A stretch of 64,000 bases of DNA from Paguma larvata. Its lineage: Eukaryota; Chordata; Mammalia; Carnivora; Viverridae. Where the stretch lies: positions 7,639,464 through 7,703,463 of the forward strand of contig CM057831.1 in NCBI GenBank assembly GCA_030068075.1, given 5' to 3'. Every line of letters begins with the position of its first letter. Position 1 is the stretch's first letter. Below are positions 43,270 to 54,849 of the stretch, one piece after another. The position numbers and the translations under genes were made by a program. Below the pieces are notes generated by a model. It was not told where the DNA came from. It worked only from the letters and a program-made list of their open reading frames with translations, and made no database searches.

Positions 43270-44275
43270 CTTTAAAAAACATTTTTAACATTGTGAAGTA
43301 TAATACAAATTGCATGAAAGGATGGAAAATATAGATCTTAACCAATCATTAAAACAAACTAGTGTATCCACCACCCAGGTGGAGACCTAAAGTGGTGCCA
43401 GTTACCTCCTTCCACCCCTCCACTTCTCTCCTCTTCACCACCACTCCTGCTTCCCGCCCTGAGAGGACACCACCACCCTCATATCTCTGTCTTCTATGGC
43501 AATCAGTTTTTTTTAACTTTGTTTATAATGTATTGCCTAAATATGTACCCAGAAGAATATGGCTTTTACCCATTTTTGAACTTTATGTAAATGAAGTTGT
43601 ATGATGTACTAACTTTTATTGCTCAACGTTGTGGTCTTTCAAGATTCATCCATGCTGTTGCTTGCAATAATGGTTTGTCCATTTTTATAGTGTTTGTTAT
43701 TTCCCTTGTATGAATATGCCATAATTTATTAATCTAACCAAATATTAGTGAATATTTGGGCTGTTTCCAATCTGGGGCCATTAAATTGATGACACTGCTG
43801 TGAACAGCCTCATTTGTGTATCTTGGTGCACATGTGCTCCTGTGGGCCATATAACCAGGAGGGGGACGTCTGGGGGAGTTTCTTAATCAGAGCACACTGA
43901 ACAGTATTTTTCGAACTGGTTGTTCCAATGTACTACTGTTCCACTAGCAACGATAACACTGCACCTCGTGTTTTTGTATACTTGCTATTGTCAGACTCAC
44001 ATTTTGTGCCAACGTGGAATGGAGCAATATCCCAATGTGGTTTTAATCTGCATTTACCTAATTGTTAATGAGGTTGAGCACCTTTTCCCATGTTTATTGG
44101 GCATTTATAGGACTGAGCCAGTCTTTGGCCTTTTTTTTTTTTCATTGGGTTTTCTGTTTTTCTTCTCACTGTTTAGAGGGATTTCTGATGCAGGATGAGC
44201 TGGAGTCCTTTCTCAGATGTATGTACATCAACTATTTTACCCTGGTATGGAGCTTACATTTCATATCTTAATGGA
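43270..44275 (-). mobile_element. Old LINE-1 copy (L1M type), antisense
   Basis: The plus strand reads reverse-complement L1: 'caagattcatccatgctgtt' near 43640, 'tgaatatgccataatttatt' near 43711, 'tttgggctgtttccaatctg' near 43757, 'tgctcctgtgggccatataa' near 43836, 'caatgtggttttaatctgca' near 44033 and 'aatgaggttgagcaccttt' near 44067. It covers the 3' UTR and the C-terminal end of ORF2 in sense terms. It is clearly more diverged than the two carnivore L1s. The frames 43920-44198 and 44062-44271 are not genes. Confidence 0.9.
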
Positions 44276-44683
44276 GGTTTGGGATGAACAGGTTCCTAAG
44301 GTTAATATAGCCAAATGAACCAACTTTTAAATTTACGATGAATTCTTTTTGTGTTCAGTTTAAGAAATTCATCTCTCTGCACTTCAGATTACAAGTTGAG
44401 ATTTATATCTGTATATTTAATTCTAGGACTAGAATTGAGATCACTGTACCTGCTGCCAGGAAGAGGCACATTTTCGATACCAGAGATTTTCTAACATTTC
44501 AGACTGGACAGCTGTGAAATGGGCCATCTTGCTCCCTGTCACCCAGAAGGTTCCAGAAGAGAGTGGGTAAGAACCCACCAGGTATGCTCTAGAGGAGGTC
44601 TGCCTCTCTGGTCTATTCAAACTCTTGAGATTGGACGACTTGCATTAGTAATAAAATCTACTTCCATAAATACTCCATTGTAA
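44276..44683. other. Unassigned DNA
   Basis: No repeat or gene recognised in about 400 bp between the old L1 and the CTCF-like word. Confidence 0.4.
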
Positions 44684-44695
44684 CCAGTAGGGGGC
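44684..44695 (+). promoter_or_regulatory. CTCF core-motif match
   Basis: CCAGTAGGGGGC fits the CTCF core CCASYAGRKGGC at all 12 positions. A 12-bp match occurs by chance at a fair rate in 64 kb of DNA on both strands, so this is a candidate, not a demonstrated site. A chromatin loop anchor here would suit a regulatory landscape. Confidence 0.45.
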
Positions 44696-45479
44696 TTTAG
44701 TCATGACATGAGTCACGATGCAGTTGACTGCTTGGTTAATAAGCAAAGAGACACGAATGCATGCACCCACACTCCTGTCTTACATTGGATTTACCTTTTG
44801 TTGCCTGGCCTCAGGGCTTCTTTTTCCTCATTACCTATAACTAGCTCAAAGCAGAGTACCCAACCCATGTATGGTCAGCTGATGCCATTGGCTAAGGTTA
44901 CAGGCAGCGATGGAAAACAGGGTTTATTTCAGGTTAACTCAATTGTTGGTGGTTGCCGGGAGAGCAGGACTCAGGAAAAATAGCTGCCTGGCAGGGACTT
45001 ACTCTGAAAGTTCTCAAAACAGAGCTCTGCGGAGAGATCAGCCCAAGGATATGGGCTGCCCTGGAGGCCTAACCTTGAGCTGCCCAGGCTCCAGAGGACA
45101 GAGTCAGAGGCAGGCAGCCCAGCCTCTGTTAATGCTTGGACAGCAGAAGAGATCTAATCCTAATCCCCCAAACACAGACCTTCCCCAGGTCTGTTTGTCT
45201 TCCCCTAATCCTCTAATATTTAAAGCAATTTCAATCCTGTTTGAAGAGACTTCCCAGCAGTTTGAGTCTGGGGCCTCCAGAGGGAGGGGGAGAAGGAGAG
45301 GGAGGAAATCAGGAAGCAGGGGAGGAGCAAGAGCAAGAATGAGCCCTGGAGAGGGGGGAACCAGGCGGATGACAGGCTGCCAATGCCGGCTGACAGGCCT
45401 TCCTGAAACTTTCCTCCCAATGGCCTCTTCAAGATCTCCTTCAAGAAGGAGGGTCTCAGGCTAAGATGTGGTCCTTGAA
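44696..45479. other. Unassigned DNA
   Basis: No repeat recognised. The 184-residue plus frame 44910-45464 is the second-longest plus frame; its C-terminal half is Arg/Gly/Ser-rich because of a purine-rich stretch (45275-45360). No motif or family is recognisable and a 74-residue antisense frame overlaps it. Confidence 0.4.
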
Positions 45480-45600
45480 TAAAGTGACTTCATTCATTCA
45501 TCCCATCAATCAGCCAGTCAGTCAACATAATACGTACTGAGAACCTACTGCATGAGGCTGAAACTATGCTAACCTTGAACAGTTACCAGGATCATAATGA
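45480..45600 (-). mobile_element. LINE L2 3' end, antisense
   Basis: Opens with the reversed GAAT tail ('cttcattcattcatcccatc') and continues with 'gtactgagaacctactgcat', 'gaggctgaaactatgctaac'. Confidence 0.75.
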
Positions 45601-46599
45601 TTACAAATAAGTTCAAGGTGCAGTGGGTTCCTACACAGGCTATAGATGTGTCTGCAGAAGAAGAGAGCTGACCATTGACTTACAGGCTATTTTTACCATG
45701 TCTCTCATACGTTTTTACTCTTTGTTGAAAAAAAAATACCCAAAAGATTCCTGCCTCCTCTATCCTGGCGTCCTTTATCTCTGGAGCTCCTTGGCTTCTG
45801 CTCCAAAAGCTTGGACTAGCCAAAATTAGAATGACAATGTGTTGGACTCTACTAGGTTATAGTCAGCACTTGGTAAGGGGATGGGAGAAAGAAGACTCCC
45901 AGAGGGATGAAGGGAGCGGTTCTGTCTAGCAAGATAAGTGATGGCCGAAGGACTGTCTTGTTCCTAACACCTTGGCCTTGTTTCAACAGCCAGGAAACAG
46001 AATGCATGTCTGAGCAGGGCATCCTCATTAGAGAGCATTTGCCTGTTTCAGGTCATGGAAGGGTCTTCTCCTTAAGCTATACTCTTACTTTTTATAAAGG
46101 TTTGAGAGAGAGAGAAAGAGAAGGAGGGAAGGAGAGAGAGAGAGACAGAGAGAGGGATGGAAAGAGAGAGAGAAGTGGATGGATGGAAGGGCAAACTGAT
46201 TGATCAATCAATCTTAGATGGAAATAGGTTAATTTCTAAGATTTTAAAAGAGAAGGCAGAGGAAAAGATAATTTTTATGACTTCAAAGCATGCAAACAAA
46301 AAAGCATCATCTTAAGTAAAAGCAAAAACAAAAGTCGTCTCACACAATTTTTATAAGAGGAGCACAGCGATAGATGCACCGTAAATACACAGATTCCCTC
46401 AGGGCACTGGGGAAGAAACTTAAGGAAGACATCAAGTGACCATAGTATAAAGTCTGTCTAAGCATTCCTTTACCCTCCTCCCCTCCTTTATGCTGCAGCA
46501 AGAACACAGGCCAGGCTGTGCTTATATTCTAATTAAAAAATGTAAGTGGAATCCACCAAAAAACTTTTGCTCAAGATCCCCTTTAAGACACAGTGTTCC
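45601..46599. other. Unassigned DNA with a GA-rich stretch
   Basis: No gene recognised. A GA-rich interrupted tract lies at 46104-46175, giving the Glu/Arg-rich end of frame 45907-46203. Confidence 0.45.
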
Positions 46600-46725
46600 A
46601 GTCTGCCTCTGTCAGTAACTGCCTGAGTGACCTTGGACTGCCCTTTGGAATGCCAGGCCTGAGGATCCTCATCTGTAAAAGAGGGACTAGACCAGGCCAC
46701 CCCTACAGTCCCACCTACCTTCGCA
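46600..46725 (+). mobile_element. MIR SINE fragment, sense
   Basis: MIR words 'gtaactgcctgagtgacctt', 'ggatcctcatctgtaaaaga', and 'gggactagaccaggccaccc'. Confidence 0.7.
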
Positions 46726-46980
46726 AGTCTCAGATGCTAAGCCAGGAAAGCACTAGCAACCTCTAGAGCAACAAGGAAGACTGGCATCTTGCCAGGTTCC
46801 CACAGTTTCTTCCACAGGCTTTTCCAGATGGGATCCTTGATGCTTAATAAGCACCTGAACCAGAATGGGAAGCCCTCCACCAAGTGCACCCTGTACCCAT
46901 ACCGGCATCCTCATCAGCAAATTTCCCGCTTGCAGGTCTTTGCAGCACCTAGCAGTGCGCTCAAGTGACCATCTCTATTT
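46726..46980. other. Unassigned DNA and left SINE target copy
   Basis: No repeat recognised. The last bases hold the left copy of the SINE target duplication, GACCATCTCTATTTTT, starting at 46967 and running into the T-run. Confidence 0.5.
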
Positions 46981-47194
46981 TTTTTAATGTTTATTTATTT
47001 TTGAGACAGAGAGAGACAGAGCATGAGTGGGGGAGGGGCAGAGAGAGAGAGGGAGACACAATCCGAAGCAGGCTCCAGGCTCTGAGCTGTCAGCACAGAG
47101 CCCGACGCGGGGCTGGGCTCGAACTCACAGACCGTGAGATCATGACCTGAGCTGAAGTCGGACGCTCAACCGACTGAGCCACCCAGGCACCCCT
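46981..47194 (-). mobile_element. Felid tRNA-Lys SINE (SINEC type), antisense, with target duplication
   Basis: Reads GGGGTGCCTGGGTGGCTCAG on the minus strand, then the A-box/B-box part, the feliform CTGACAGCTCAGAGCCTGGA segment, a CT-rich body and an A-rich tail. The flanking GACCATCTCTATTTTT (46967) and GGCCATCTCTATTTTT (47195-47210) differ by one base, proving target-primed insertion. It is one of the least decayed SINEs here. Confidence 0.97.
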
Positions 47195-47210
47195 GGCCAT
47201 CTCTATTTTT

Positions 47211-48369
47211 AATTGTCAGGAGGTATTTTTCATTTCTTTATCTTAAAGGAGTCCACTGGACCATCCTTCTGTGTCCTGTCCCCTCATTTCACTAGTGATG
47301 TCATCCTAGCTGCATTAGACAGCTCTCATGCTGACGTCATTCTCTGCGTGTCTTCTGCTTTCTGTCCGGGGCTTTTTCCAAAGCCAACAGGGATGGAGGC
47401 TGTGCATGGGTCCAACTGCACAGGCTCCCTCTCACCAAGGCTGATCTAGCCCTGCTACATGAATGCCGGGAGCAGAAACTGTTGAGATCGCAGTGTGACA
47501 CCACATGTGGAGAAGACCGGTTGACCTCCTGTGGCATTGGACCATTTCTATCCTAGAAGGGCAGTGATTTGTCCTTTCTGGAATGGACACCTACTCTGGA
47601 TAGGGGTTTGTCTATATTACCTGAGGCACCTCTGCCAGCATCCCTCCCTGAAGGCTGGAGAAATGCAGGCTTGCTGACATGAAATCCTGCAAGCATTGTC
47701 GAACCAAGGGACGCATTTTATGGCAGAGGTATGAGAATGGACTCTTGATTTTCTGACCCAATGAAACTACCTATACTCCATCACTCTGAAGAAGCAAGCC
47801 AGAACAACGGAACCCATCTAAAGCTCTAGCTTAGGAGTGCCACACACTGAGGTTGGAGTGCTATTCTACGGCACACAGTATATGCCCTGAGGCTATAGCT
47901 GACACACAGTTCTGTGTCCTTAATGGCTAGAATATACAGGCTCAGGAAGCAGAGACTAGATGTTGCTGTGGTCCCTCTGACTCACTCCTAGTGACTTATT
48001 TGCAGAATTTGTGCTTTGAGTTCTTGCAAATTCAGGTTCTGTGGCATTGGAGTTCCTGGTTCCCAGATAGGGAACAGTAAGGATTCCACCCAATATGAAG
48101 CCCTGAGGACCACCCAGTCATTTTAGACTGCTCATGCTGGTAGACAGTGAAGCCAAAGTGAAGATTTTTATTATAAGAAGCCCAGGTTATTGCTCTATAA
48201 TAGGAATGGAAAGGAATCTATACGGCACTCCAGTGAGTCCCTGGGGTATTTCTTTGTGCCCCCTTCCTCATGACAAACATGGATGGGCAGCAATTACTGC
48301 CTGGGAGGAAAAGGAGCTTAGGCCCCTTAGGGATAAAGACCTAGGTCACCTTGTCCATCCAATCATCTG
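47211..48369. other. Unassigned DNA
   Basis: About 1.15 kb with no recognised repeat or gene. Short frames (47213-47449, 47337-47537, 48134-48370) lack family resemblance. Confidence 0.4.
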
Positions 48370-49305
48370 AACCAGAAATCTGGGATTAGTCTAGGCCCCT
48401 CCTTTCCACTCTAATCAATATCATGTTGTATAGATCCTACTTCATCGTATCCTCAAATGTACCTACTCCTCTCTGTCCACATTGCCAGGGCCTGGGTTCA
48501 TTTACCCTCCCTTCACTTCTTGACTATATTCCTTAGTGGCCTTATTACCAACCTCCCAACTCTGCTCTGCCCTTCTCCCAAGGCTGCCAGAGCTTCTTTC
48601 TACCTTCTGCTCTCAACTTACTCAAACTGTCTTGAGTTCCTTCTCCACCAGGGTGAGCAGTAGGGCACCTGCGTCCAAACTGGGATCTGAACAGCACGCA
48701 CGTGGGTGCTGGCTCCTGTTTGGCTCTTGAAGGTGCTCCCTGATGCTCTACCCCCACACATGTATTAGACCAAATGCTCAAAGAACTCAAAATTCCTGCT
48801 AGGGCTTTTCATGGGTGCCATGACCCAGCCCTGGTTCCAGGAGTGGGGCCTGATTCATGGATCTTTCCCACCGAGCAGAGCAGTATTGCTTTTGTGGAAT
48901 GGGCTCTGCCTAGCACACGAGTCTCCTCTATCTGTCCTCTGCCCTCCTTGACACACAGACTCTGGAGGTGCCTAATGAGGCATAGGGTTTGCTTCTGTGC
49001 TTTCCTCCTTCCTAGTACTCTCTGACCTCTTCCCCTTTTAGCTGCTAAGCAAACTTCTTTATATTTTGCAAAGTTCAGCCTGAGCCTCCTCCTTGTGTAG
49101 TTTTCTACCTCCTCCCAGCCCAGGGTAGTTAGCTGCTCCTCCTCCATGTTTTCATGGGGCTAGTGCATATATTTCTCACCGTATATTACAGTATCTCCCT
49201 CATTAGATTCTAAGTACCTTGAGAATAGTGATAAAGACTTACTGAATGGTGCCATATGTAAATATTTAACAAATGTTTGTTGAATTAATGAATAAATAAC
49301 TCATA
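48370..49305 (+). mobile_element. LINE L2 3' half, sense
   Basis: Sense L2 in fragments: 'tagtctaggcccctcctttc' near 48388, 'ggccttattaccaacctccc' near 48538, 'caaagttcagcctgagcctc' near 49070, 'gattctaagtaccttgagaa' near 49206, and the tail 'caaatgtttgttgaattaat' near 49270 ending in a GAATAAATAA run. The part near 48538 corresponds to the conserved ISRLDYCNSLLxGLP-type end of CR1/L2 reverse transcriptases, but frames are broken. Frames 48457-48663 and 48774-49025 are traces only. Confidence 0.75.
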
Positions 49306-49788
49306 AGATTGCTTTGAGGACCCAGTAAGATAACTTAAATACTCGAGATGTCAGCTAAAGTCACTCCGTCCTCTGCCTTTAAATACAATGGACAAGCTTC
49401 CTATTTCACATTCCATGGGAAACTAATGTCTTCCCAAGATTCCCGTGAATGTCAGAGCACTTAAATCTTCATGACCCCTTCAGTCTCTGAACTCTTGCTC
49501 CTATACTTCTCATTCCCTTCTCACTGCCATTCTTTCTCCTAATCTGTGTGCTATACTTAGGTGCTCAGTTCCTTTCTCTAGTCTCCCTCCTGGCTAAATG
49601 CAGAAGCCAGTCGTGTGTATAGTAGACACTTACACAGTTTGGGGCAATGACAAGGATTTATATCCTCACAAAGCAAACAACCTAAAATTGAATATTGGGC
49701 TTTGTATCTTTAAAAGGCAGTAAGCCGCCCAATGGAGTGGCTTTTCATTTCTCCATGGGGTCCAGCTTCCCACTATGGTACCTGAACC
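49306..49788. other. Unassigned DNA
   Basis: No repeat or gene recognised in about 480 bp. Confidence 0.4.
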
Positions 49789-49874
49789 TTTTCTCCTCTC
49801 TGCCTTCTCCCCCTCCATCTCCTCCTCCCCCTCCTCCCCCTTCTCCTTCTTTTCCCCCTCTCCCTCCTCCTCTC
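49789..49874 (+). repeat. Polypyrimidine (CCT)-rich tract
   Basis: About 85 bp nearly all C and T with CTCCTCCCC-type units; it yields the Ser/Pro run of the plus frame 49695-49961. On the other strand it is G-rich and could form G-quadruplex or triplex structures. Confidence 0.9.
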
Positions 49875-49934
49875 AAATCTTTCCTGCCCTCCCCTGTACC
49901 CCAAATCCTGCCCATTTATTTTTTTAAAAATTTA

Positions 49935-50150
49935 GAAATATTTAAGTCAGACAATGCGTGACTATTACTTTTTTAAAGAATCAAATAGTACAGTCATTCT
50001 TAAAATGAAATTAAGTCTTCTCTCCTACCCCCACCTTGAGTGCTATTCCCCAAAGGAAACCACGTTAAGCCATTTCTGTTTAGAGGGCTCCTAGTGGTTT
50101 CCTCCCTACCCTAAATGGTATATTTACCCCTCCATTTCTTGATTTATTGA
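49935..50150 (-). mobile_element. Probable old LINE-1 3' UTR, antisense
   Basis: The plus strand has the reversed L1M-type 3' UTR words 'caaatagtacagtcattctt', 'tctctcctacccccaccttg', and 'ccccaaaggaaaccacgtta'. The remainder of the element is not recognisable. Confidence 0.5.
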
Positions 50151-50759
50151 CCGTGGATATTATCTATTGATTACCTGCTAGAAAACATAAAGAGTTATAT
50201 TCACACCACATCCAATGTGACTTCCTGTTCTCCTTTCAGCTTTCATACTTATTATACTTTAGTTCTATTAATTACATTTATGATTTTAAATAATACATGT
50301 AAATATACATGTCATGTTTCATCTACATCAAGTCGCACGTCTTGCCTTCCTGCCCTACAACAGGAATGTACCAGCATACCCACACTTCCTTCTACTTCTC
50401 GTCTACTTTCCACACTCCACCCTGTCAGCTGTGCCTCTAGGTTTGCATTATCCAGACTTACAACATTTGCATTGTACTGTGCATCCCCAGGTCTGCTCTC
50501 CATTATGTCATAGGGACTATGAGTGTCTGCAAGGACTATGCTGGCTGTGTATATGTGTCAGGTGGACCCAGAGGCTTGGCAGGGCAAGCGTTGAGGACTG
50601 CACTGAACTAGAGATAATGTATCCAACTCCAAAACATTGTGGGTTTAAAAAAAAAAAAGTTCTCTATACTCAAACCAGCCTCATCTGAAGTTTGCATTTG
50701 TTCCAGGTGACCAATCTGTAACTCTCACATAAATTATTATAAAAGTTGAAACAGTAATG
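50151..50759. other. Unassigned DNA
   Basis: No repeat or gene recognised. An A-run at about 50647-50658 could be the tail of an old retrocopy, but the sequence before it matches nothing I know. The 124-residue frame 50314-50688 has no family resemblance. Confidence 0.4.
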
Positions 50760-51145
50760 GCGAGCAGAGATGGCCACCAAACACTCCATTTGCTCTCCTA
50801 CAATCCCATCTTCCTCACTGCCTAGTGGGAGAAGAGGTATGACTAGGTCTAGCCAGTGAAACGTGAGAAATCTTGTGATTTTCAGACTGAGATAGAGAAA
50901 ACCCAATGATATTTACTGAACTCCTTTCTGCTGCTGCAGCTGAAGCAGCTCTAGATGGTGCAGCTTCTAGATGGTGCAGCTCTAATGTGGAAGAGTCTTT
51001 GCCACCTGGGTCCCCGAGGGACTAGGGGGAGTAGAGTCCTGTGCCGACCTGCTTAGGCCATGGGGAGTAACCAAGAAATAAACTTCCATGTCGATCAGAG
51101 TCAATGAGACTTGGGGTTGTTACCTCAGCACAACTTAATCCATTG
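50760..51145 (+). mobile_element. Old interspersed repeat, family uncertain
   Basis: The layout 'gccagtgaaacgtgagaaat' near 50853, 'gcaataaac'-like 'gaaataaacttccatgtcga' near 51075, then 'gagacttggggttgttacct' near 51107 and 'cagcacaacttaatccatt' resembles a widespread old mammalian LTR or DNA-element type. It may be related to the copy at 12495-12840. I cannot name the family. Confidence 0.4.
50950..50981 (+). repeat. Perfect 16-bp tandem duplication
   Basis: TCTAGATGGTGCAGCT occurs twice without spacing (50950-50965 and 50966-50981). Confidence 0.95.
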
Positions 51146-51924
51146 TTATTAATTTGGCATTTAAATTAATATTTCTATGAAAATAGTATTCACTGCATAG
51201 CCAAGAAGTAAGTTAGAATTACATATCTCTCAAAGGATCAAACGCCATGATTCCTTTGCCTGCTTGAAAGATATTTTTGCTATAATCTAGTTCAATGGAT
51301 TCTTTTCCCACACTCAAGCACTATACTGAAAACATGACAAGCTTTATTTTTATTCCAACATAGACCATCAATTTCTTATGTGAATTTTTGTATTTTCTGA
51401 AATTTTCTTTCTTTCCTTTTGGAGAAAAGAATAATTCGCCTTCAGCATATCCTCAAATCATTTCACCTTCAATTGTTTATGAAATGGAATCCATTTTCTT
51501 TACAGAAATATAGTTCCAGAAGCATCATACCATCTTCTCTAATCTGGACCAGTTGCCCTTTGAATCTATCATATCACTATTCTCTTAGATACTCACATAT
51601 CTCCTAGGTTAGTCCGACAAATTTCGGGATTTCATACACCTCTCTTTCATTTTCTTTGTTTTGCAGGAGTACACCCTCAAGTAACTTCCTGAGGAAGAAT
51701 GTTTAGGAGGCAAACATTTTCAATCTTTGCATTTTTGAAAGTGATGCTACTTACCCCTCACAATTAATAAGAGCTCTAGATTCAATGCATTTTCCTTCAA
51801 AGCTGTGAAAGCAGGTTTTCGTGTCTGGGCCGATGGACCAACTGCACACTTCCCCTGCCTCTCACACTGAATACAGCTATGAAATTCATATGGAATGAAT
51901 GGTGCAGCTACTGGAGGATTCTGA
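51146..51924. other. Unassigned AT-rich DNA
   Basis: No repeat or gene recognised in about 780 bp. Confidence 0.4.
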
Positions 51925-53311
51925 AAGGTGAACAGGAGAGGCAGATTGGGGAAGAAGATGAGAATTAGAAATACCACCCAAATGGCATCTCCCACTTTTC
52001 CTCTGATATCCTGGGCAAAAGAACTCTGGGAGAGGCCATCTGATTCTGAACCAAGAGTGCGAGAAGGGACTCAGCATTTTAGAGAGAGTGGGGAATTCCC
52101 AGCTGTTCTTTGTCCTTCTTCCCTTTTCTCTGTTCAGTGAATTTCAGATTCCCCTGTGGTGTGAGCAGTGCCAGATATTTAAAGCTCCCAGGGTGAAGAG
52201 CCTTCCCCTCCAATCAGACAAGAGGGTGGGGCAAACTCCCATCAATTTTCCACCTCTCTTTTCTCTCTCTTCTTGACTCCAGAAGGGGCACAGTTGCAAA
52301 TACTATAAGACAGAGCAAAGAGACTAAAGTCCAGCTCTCTGACCAAAGGAGAAAAGGAGAAGGCCCAAGGACGTGGAAAGTACCAAGAGGATCTCAAAGA
52401 ACCATCTCCGTATAGCTGTAATTAAATTCCTGGGATCTCACTCAGCTGCGCATGCATGCATCTGAGCCTAAACAGTAGACCCGAAACCTTGAGAACTGAA
52501 CCACAGGTGCACTTCACCACCACCAGGTCCCCAAGCTATCCACCGGATGGTGCAACAGCAACAGATTCAAGTGGCACAGCAAAGACCTTGGAATAGACCT
52601 GACTATGACACCACAACCTACTGAAGTCCAGCTGGAATGTACAGCCTGAACCCAACCAGGTTGACTGTCTGAAAACACTTCTCCAAAGGATTTAAACCAA
52701 GAACAGAGACTCAAACCATAATATATATAATGCCTAGGATACAGTTCAAATTATTCCGCATATGAAATATGAGGAAAATCTCAACTCCCATGGGAAAATA
52801 CAATTAACACGCACCGGTGCCAAGAAAACACAGGTATTCAAATTATCCTGTAAAGACTTTAAACCATCTGTTATAAAAATACTCCAATAAATAAAGAAAA
52901 ACACTTTTGAAAGATTGATGATATCAGAAAAGAAGTATAAGATACAAAGAATCAAGTGGAAATTATAGAACTAAAAAACACAATAACAAAATTCAATAGT
53001 AGAATGTAAGTGACAGAGGAAATGAGTAAGTGAACTTTAAAATAGACTGTTAAAAATTATGCAAATTGAACAACGGAGAGAAAAGATTAGGGGAAAAAAG
53101 TTTAAAGTACCTGTGGGACATTAACAAATTTCTAATAGTCATTCCATCAGAGTACCAGAAGAGAAAATATAGAGTGTCGAAAATTATTTGAAGAAAAAAC
53201 TGCTGCAAACTTCCCTTACGGGTAAAAGACATAAACCTGCAGATTCAAGAAGGTCAGCAAAGCACACACAGAGTAAGGCCAAGAAAGTCCACTGCCACAA
53301 ACATCATAATC
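51925..53311 (+). mobile_element. Old LINE-1 (L1M type) 5' UTR and ORF1 part, sense, 3'-truncated
   Basis: The 5' UTR is recognised by 'aggtgaacaggagaggcaga', 'caatcagacaagagggtggg' (about 52212) and 'aaagtccagctctctgacca' (about 52327). The ORF1 region follows with 'cagagactcaaaccataata', 'ggaaaatctcaactcccatg', 'gaaaattatttgaagaaaa' and 'aagacataaacctgcagatt'. It stops at 'aacatcataatc' (53300-53311), before the end of ORF1 and all of ORF2. Multiple stops make it dead. Confidence 0.85.
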
Positions 53312-53324
53312 AGGGGGAGTCAGG

Positions 53325-54170
53325 GTACAGAGAGGGTAGAAGACACCCAAGACTCAGCCCTGGACTACTCCTGAAGGTCCAGAATTCAGAGATCAGAGAG
53401 GTGAAAAGTACTCAGAAAGGGAGACTGAGAAATGGCCAATGAATAAGGAGAAAATCAGAAAACAGTGATGTCTGGAAACCATATGAATGAAGTACTTTAA
53501 GGACGGGCAAATGATCATGTGTATCAGAATGCTGCCATGGGTCACACGGATTGAGGATTAAGAAGTGAACACTGAGTTATTATTTTTAATATCTAAGTGA
53601 ATAGTGACTTTAAGAAATCAGTTTTGAGGAGTGGGGGACCCGACTGTAGAGGAGTCAAGAAAAAAATAGGAAGAGAGACACTGTACAGAGAACACAGCAA
53701 TTCTTCCAAGGAGACCTTTTTCTGTAAAGGGAAGAAAATACAGGCAATTGCTGGAGGGAGGTGGGGGTGAGAGTGGTCTGTTCGAGCTGTTTGTATACAG
53801 ATGGGAATGAGCTGCAAGAGAGGGAAGAAGTGATAATTAAGGGGATAATGAGGAGGAGGATGGAGTCTGGACCACAGTGATGTGCTTGCTGGTTTAGGTA
53901 TATGGAAGTCTAGAGTAGTGACCTCATAGAAGGCATGGTATCAGGGCATGGATGCAAGTGGATGGGTACCTGTGCTGGCGGGTGCGTGGGGAAGTTCTCT
54001 GTTGCTGCCATTTTATCAGCTAAGAGACAGGAGGAGAGGCGTCTGTAGACTATCGAGAAGATAGGGAGGGATGTAAACTAGTGATCAGGGGAGTGGGAGG
54101 AAAATGTAATGGGGTATAGGGTGGCCTCAGGGGCCCAGTGGAAGTAGGTGATGATCATTTTAAATGAGAC
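53325..54170 (-). mobile_element. LINE L2 internal part, antisense
   Basis: Reverse-complement L2: 'gactcagccctggactactc' near 53353, 'cagtgatgtctggaaaccat' near 53465, 'tcagaatgctgccatgggtc' near 53524, 'gcaattcttccaaggagacc' near 53697, 'ctgtttgtatacagatggga' near 53788, and 'taaatgagaccagttggtgt' near 54162. In sense orientation it lies between the endonuclease and reverse transcriptase parts. Confidence 0.85.
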
Positions 54171-54189
54171 CAGTTGGTGTGGCTGCATG

Positions 54190-54600
54190 GTGTTTCTCTC
54201 TTCATCACTGTTGTTTTCAATGTCATTGGCATGTGCCTAGGTGTGGACCAGTGTAATTTTTCTTATGTTAGACACTTAGTATGGCCTTTCAGCCTAAGGA
54301 CTCATGATTTTCTTTGGCTCTGGGCAATATTTGTGGATAATTTTTTTGATAATTTCCTTCTCTCTCTTTCTCTCTAACTCTCTCTCTCTTCTCTATACTG
54401 GGAGGTATCTTTGACCATATCTTCCAGCTCTTCTACTGAATGTTTTATTTTGGCAATCATATATTTTTAATTTCCACAAGGATGCTCTTATTTAATTATT
54501 TCTATTTCATAGACTGGTTGTTTGGGAGGTTTTGTAGGGGAGTTTTTTTGTCCTAAGTTTTTAAATTTTTTATTTTTCTTATTTTTAATGAGAGAAAGTT
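54190..54600 (-). mobile_element. Old LINE-1 (L1M or HAL1 type) ORF1 part, antisense
   Basis: On the minus strand: 'attaaaaatatatgattgcc', 'agaagagctggaagatatgg', 'ggaaattatcaaaaaaatta', 'ccacacctaggcacatgcc', the order of an L1 ORF1 region. A short CT microsatellite lies at about 54354-54395. The frame 54174-54377 is an artefact. Confidence 0.7.
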
Positions 54601-54845
54601 CAGTGCAGTAGTTGAAACACAAAGGCAGAAATCAAACCAGTTGAGTTCAAATCTCGACTCTGCCTACTTAGTAATTGTGTGAACTTCAGCAAGTCACTTA
54701 ACATCTCTGTGTCCAGCTTTCTCATCTCGAACATGGGGATGTTTGTAATAGGTAAGTCCCACAGTATTTGGAGTTTCAATGAGTTAATGCATGTGAAGTG
54801 CTTCCAACAGTCCCTGAACCAGAGACTGCTAAGGTAATGTCAGTC
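54601..54845 (+). mobile_element. MIR SINE, full length, inside an L1
   Basis: A near-complete MIR: 'cagtgcagtagttgaaacac', 'gagttcaaatctcgactctg', 'cagcaagtcacttaacatct', 'gagttaatgcatgtgaagtg', 'cttccaacagtccctgaacc'. It separates two parts of the same antisense L1 (54190-54600 and 54850-55687). Confidence 0.85.
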
Positions 54846-54849
54846 ATGG

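Noticed and set aside
44910..45464. 184-residue plus-strand open frame
   Set aside because: The C-terminal half is an Arg/Gly/Ser run from purine-rich DNA, no motif is recognisable and an antisense frame overlaps it.
50640..50660. A-run that could mark a processed pseudogene
   Set aside because: The sequence before it matches no gene I know and no target duplication is visible.
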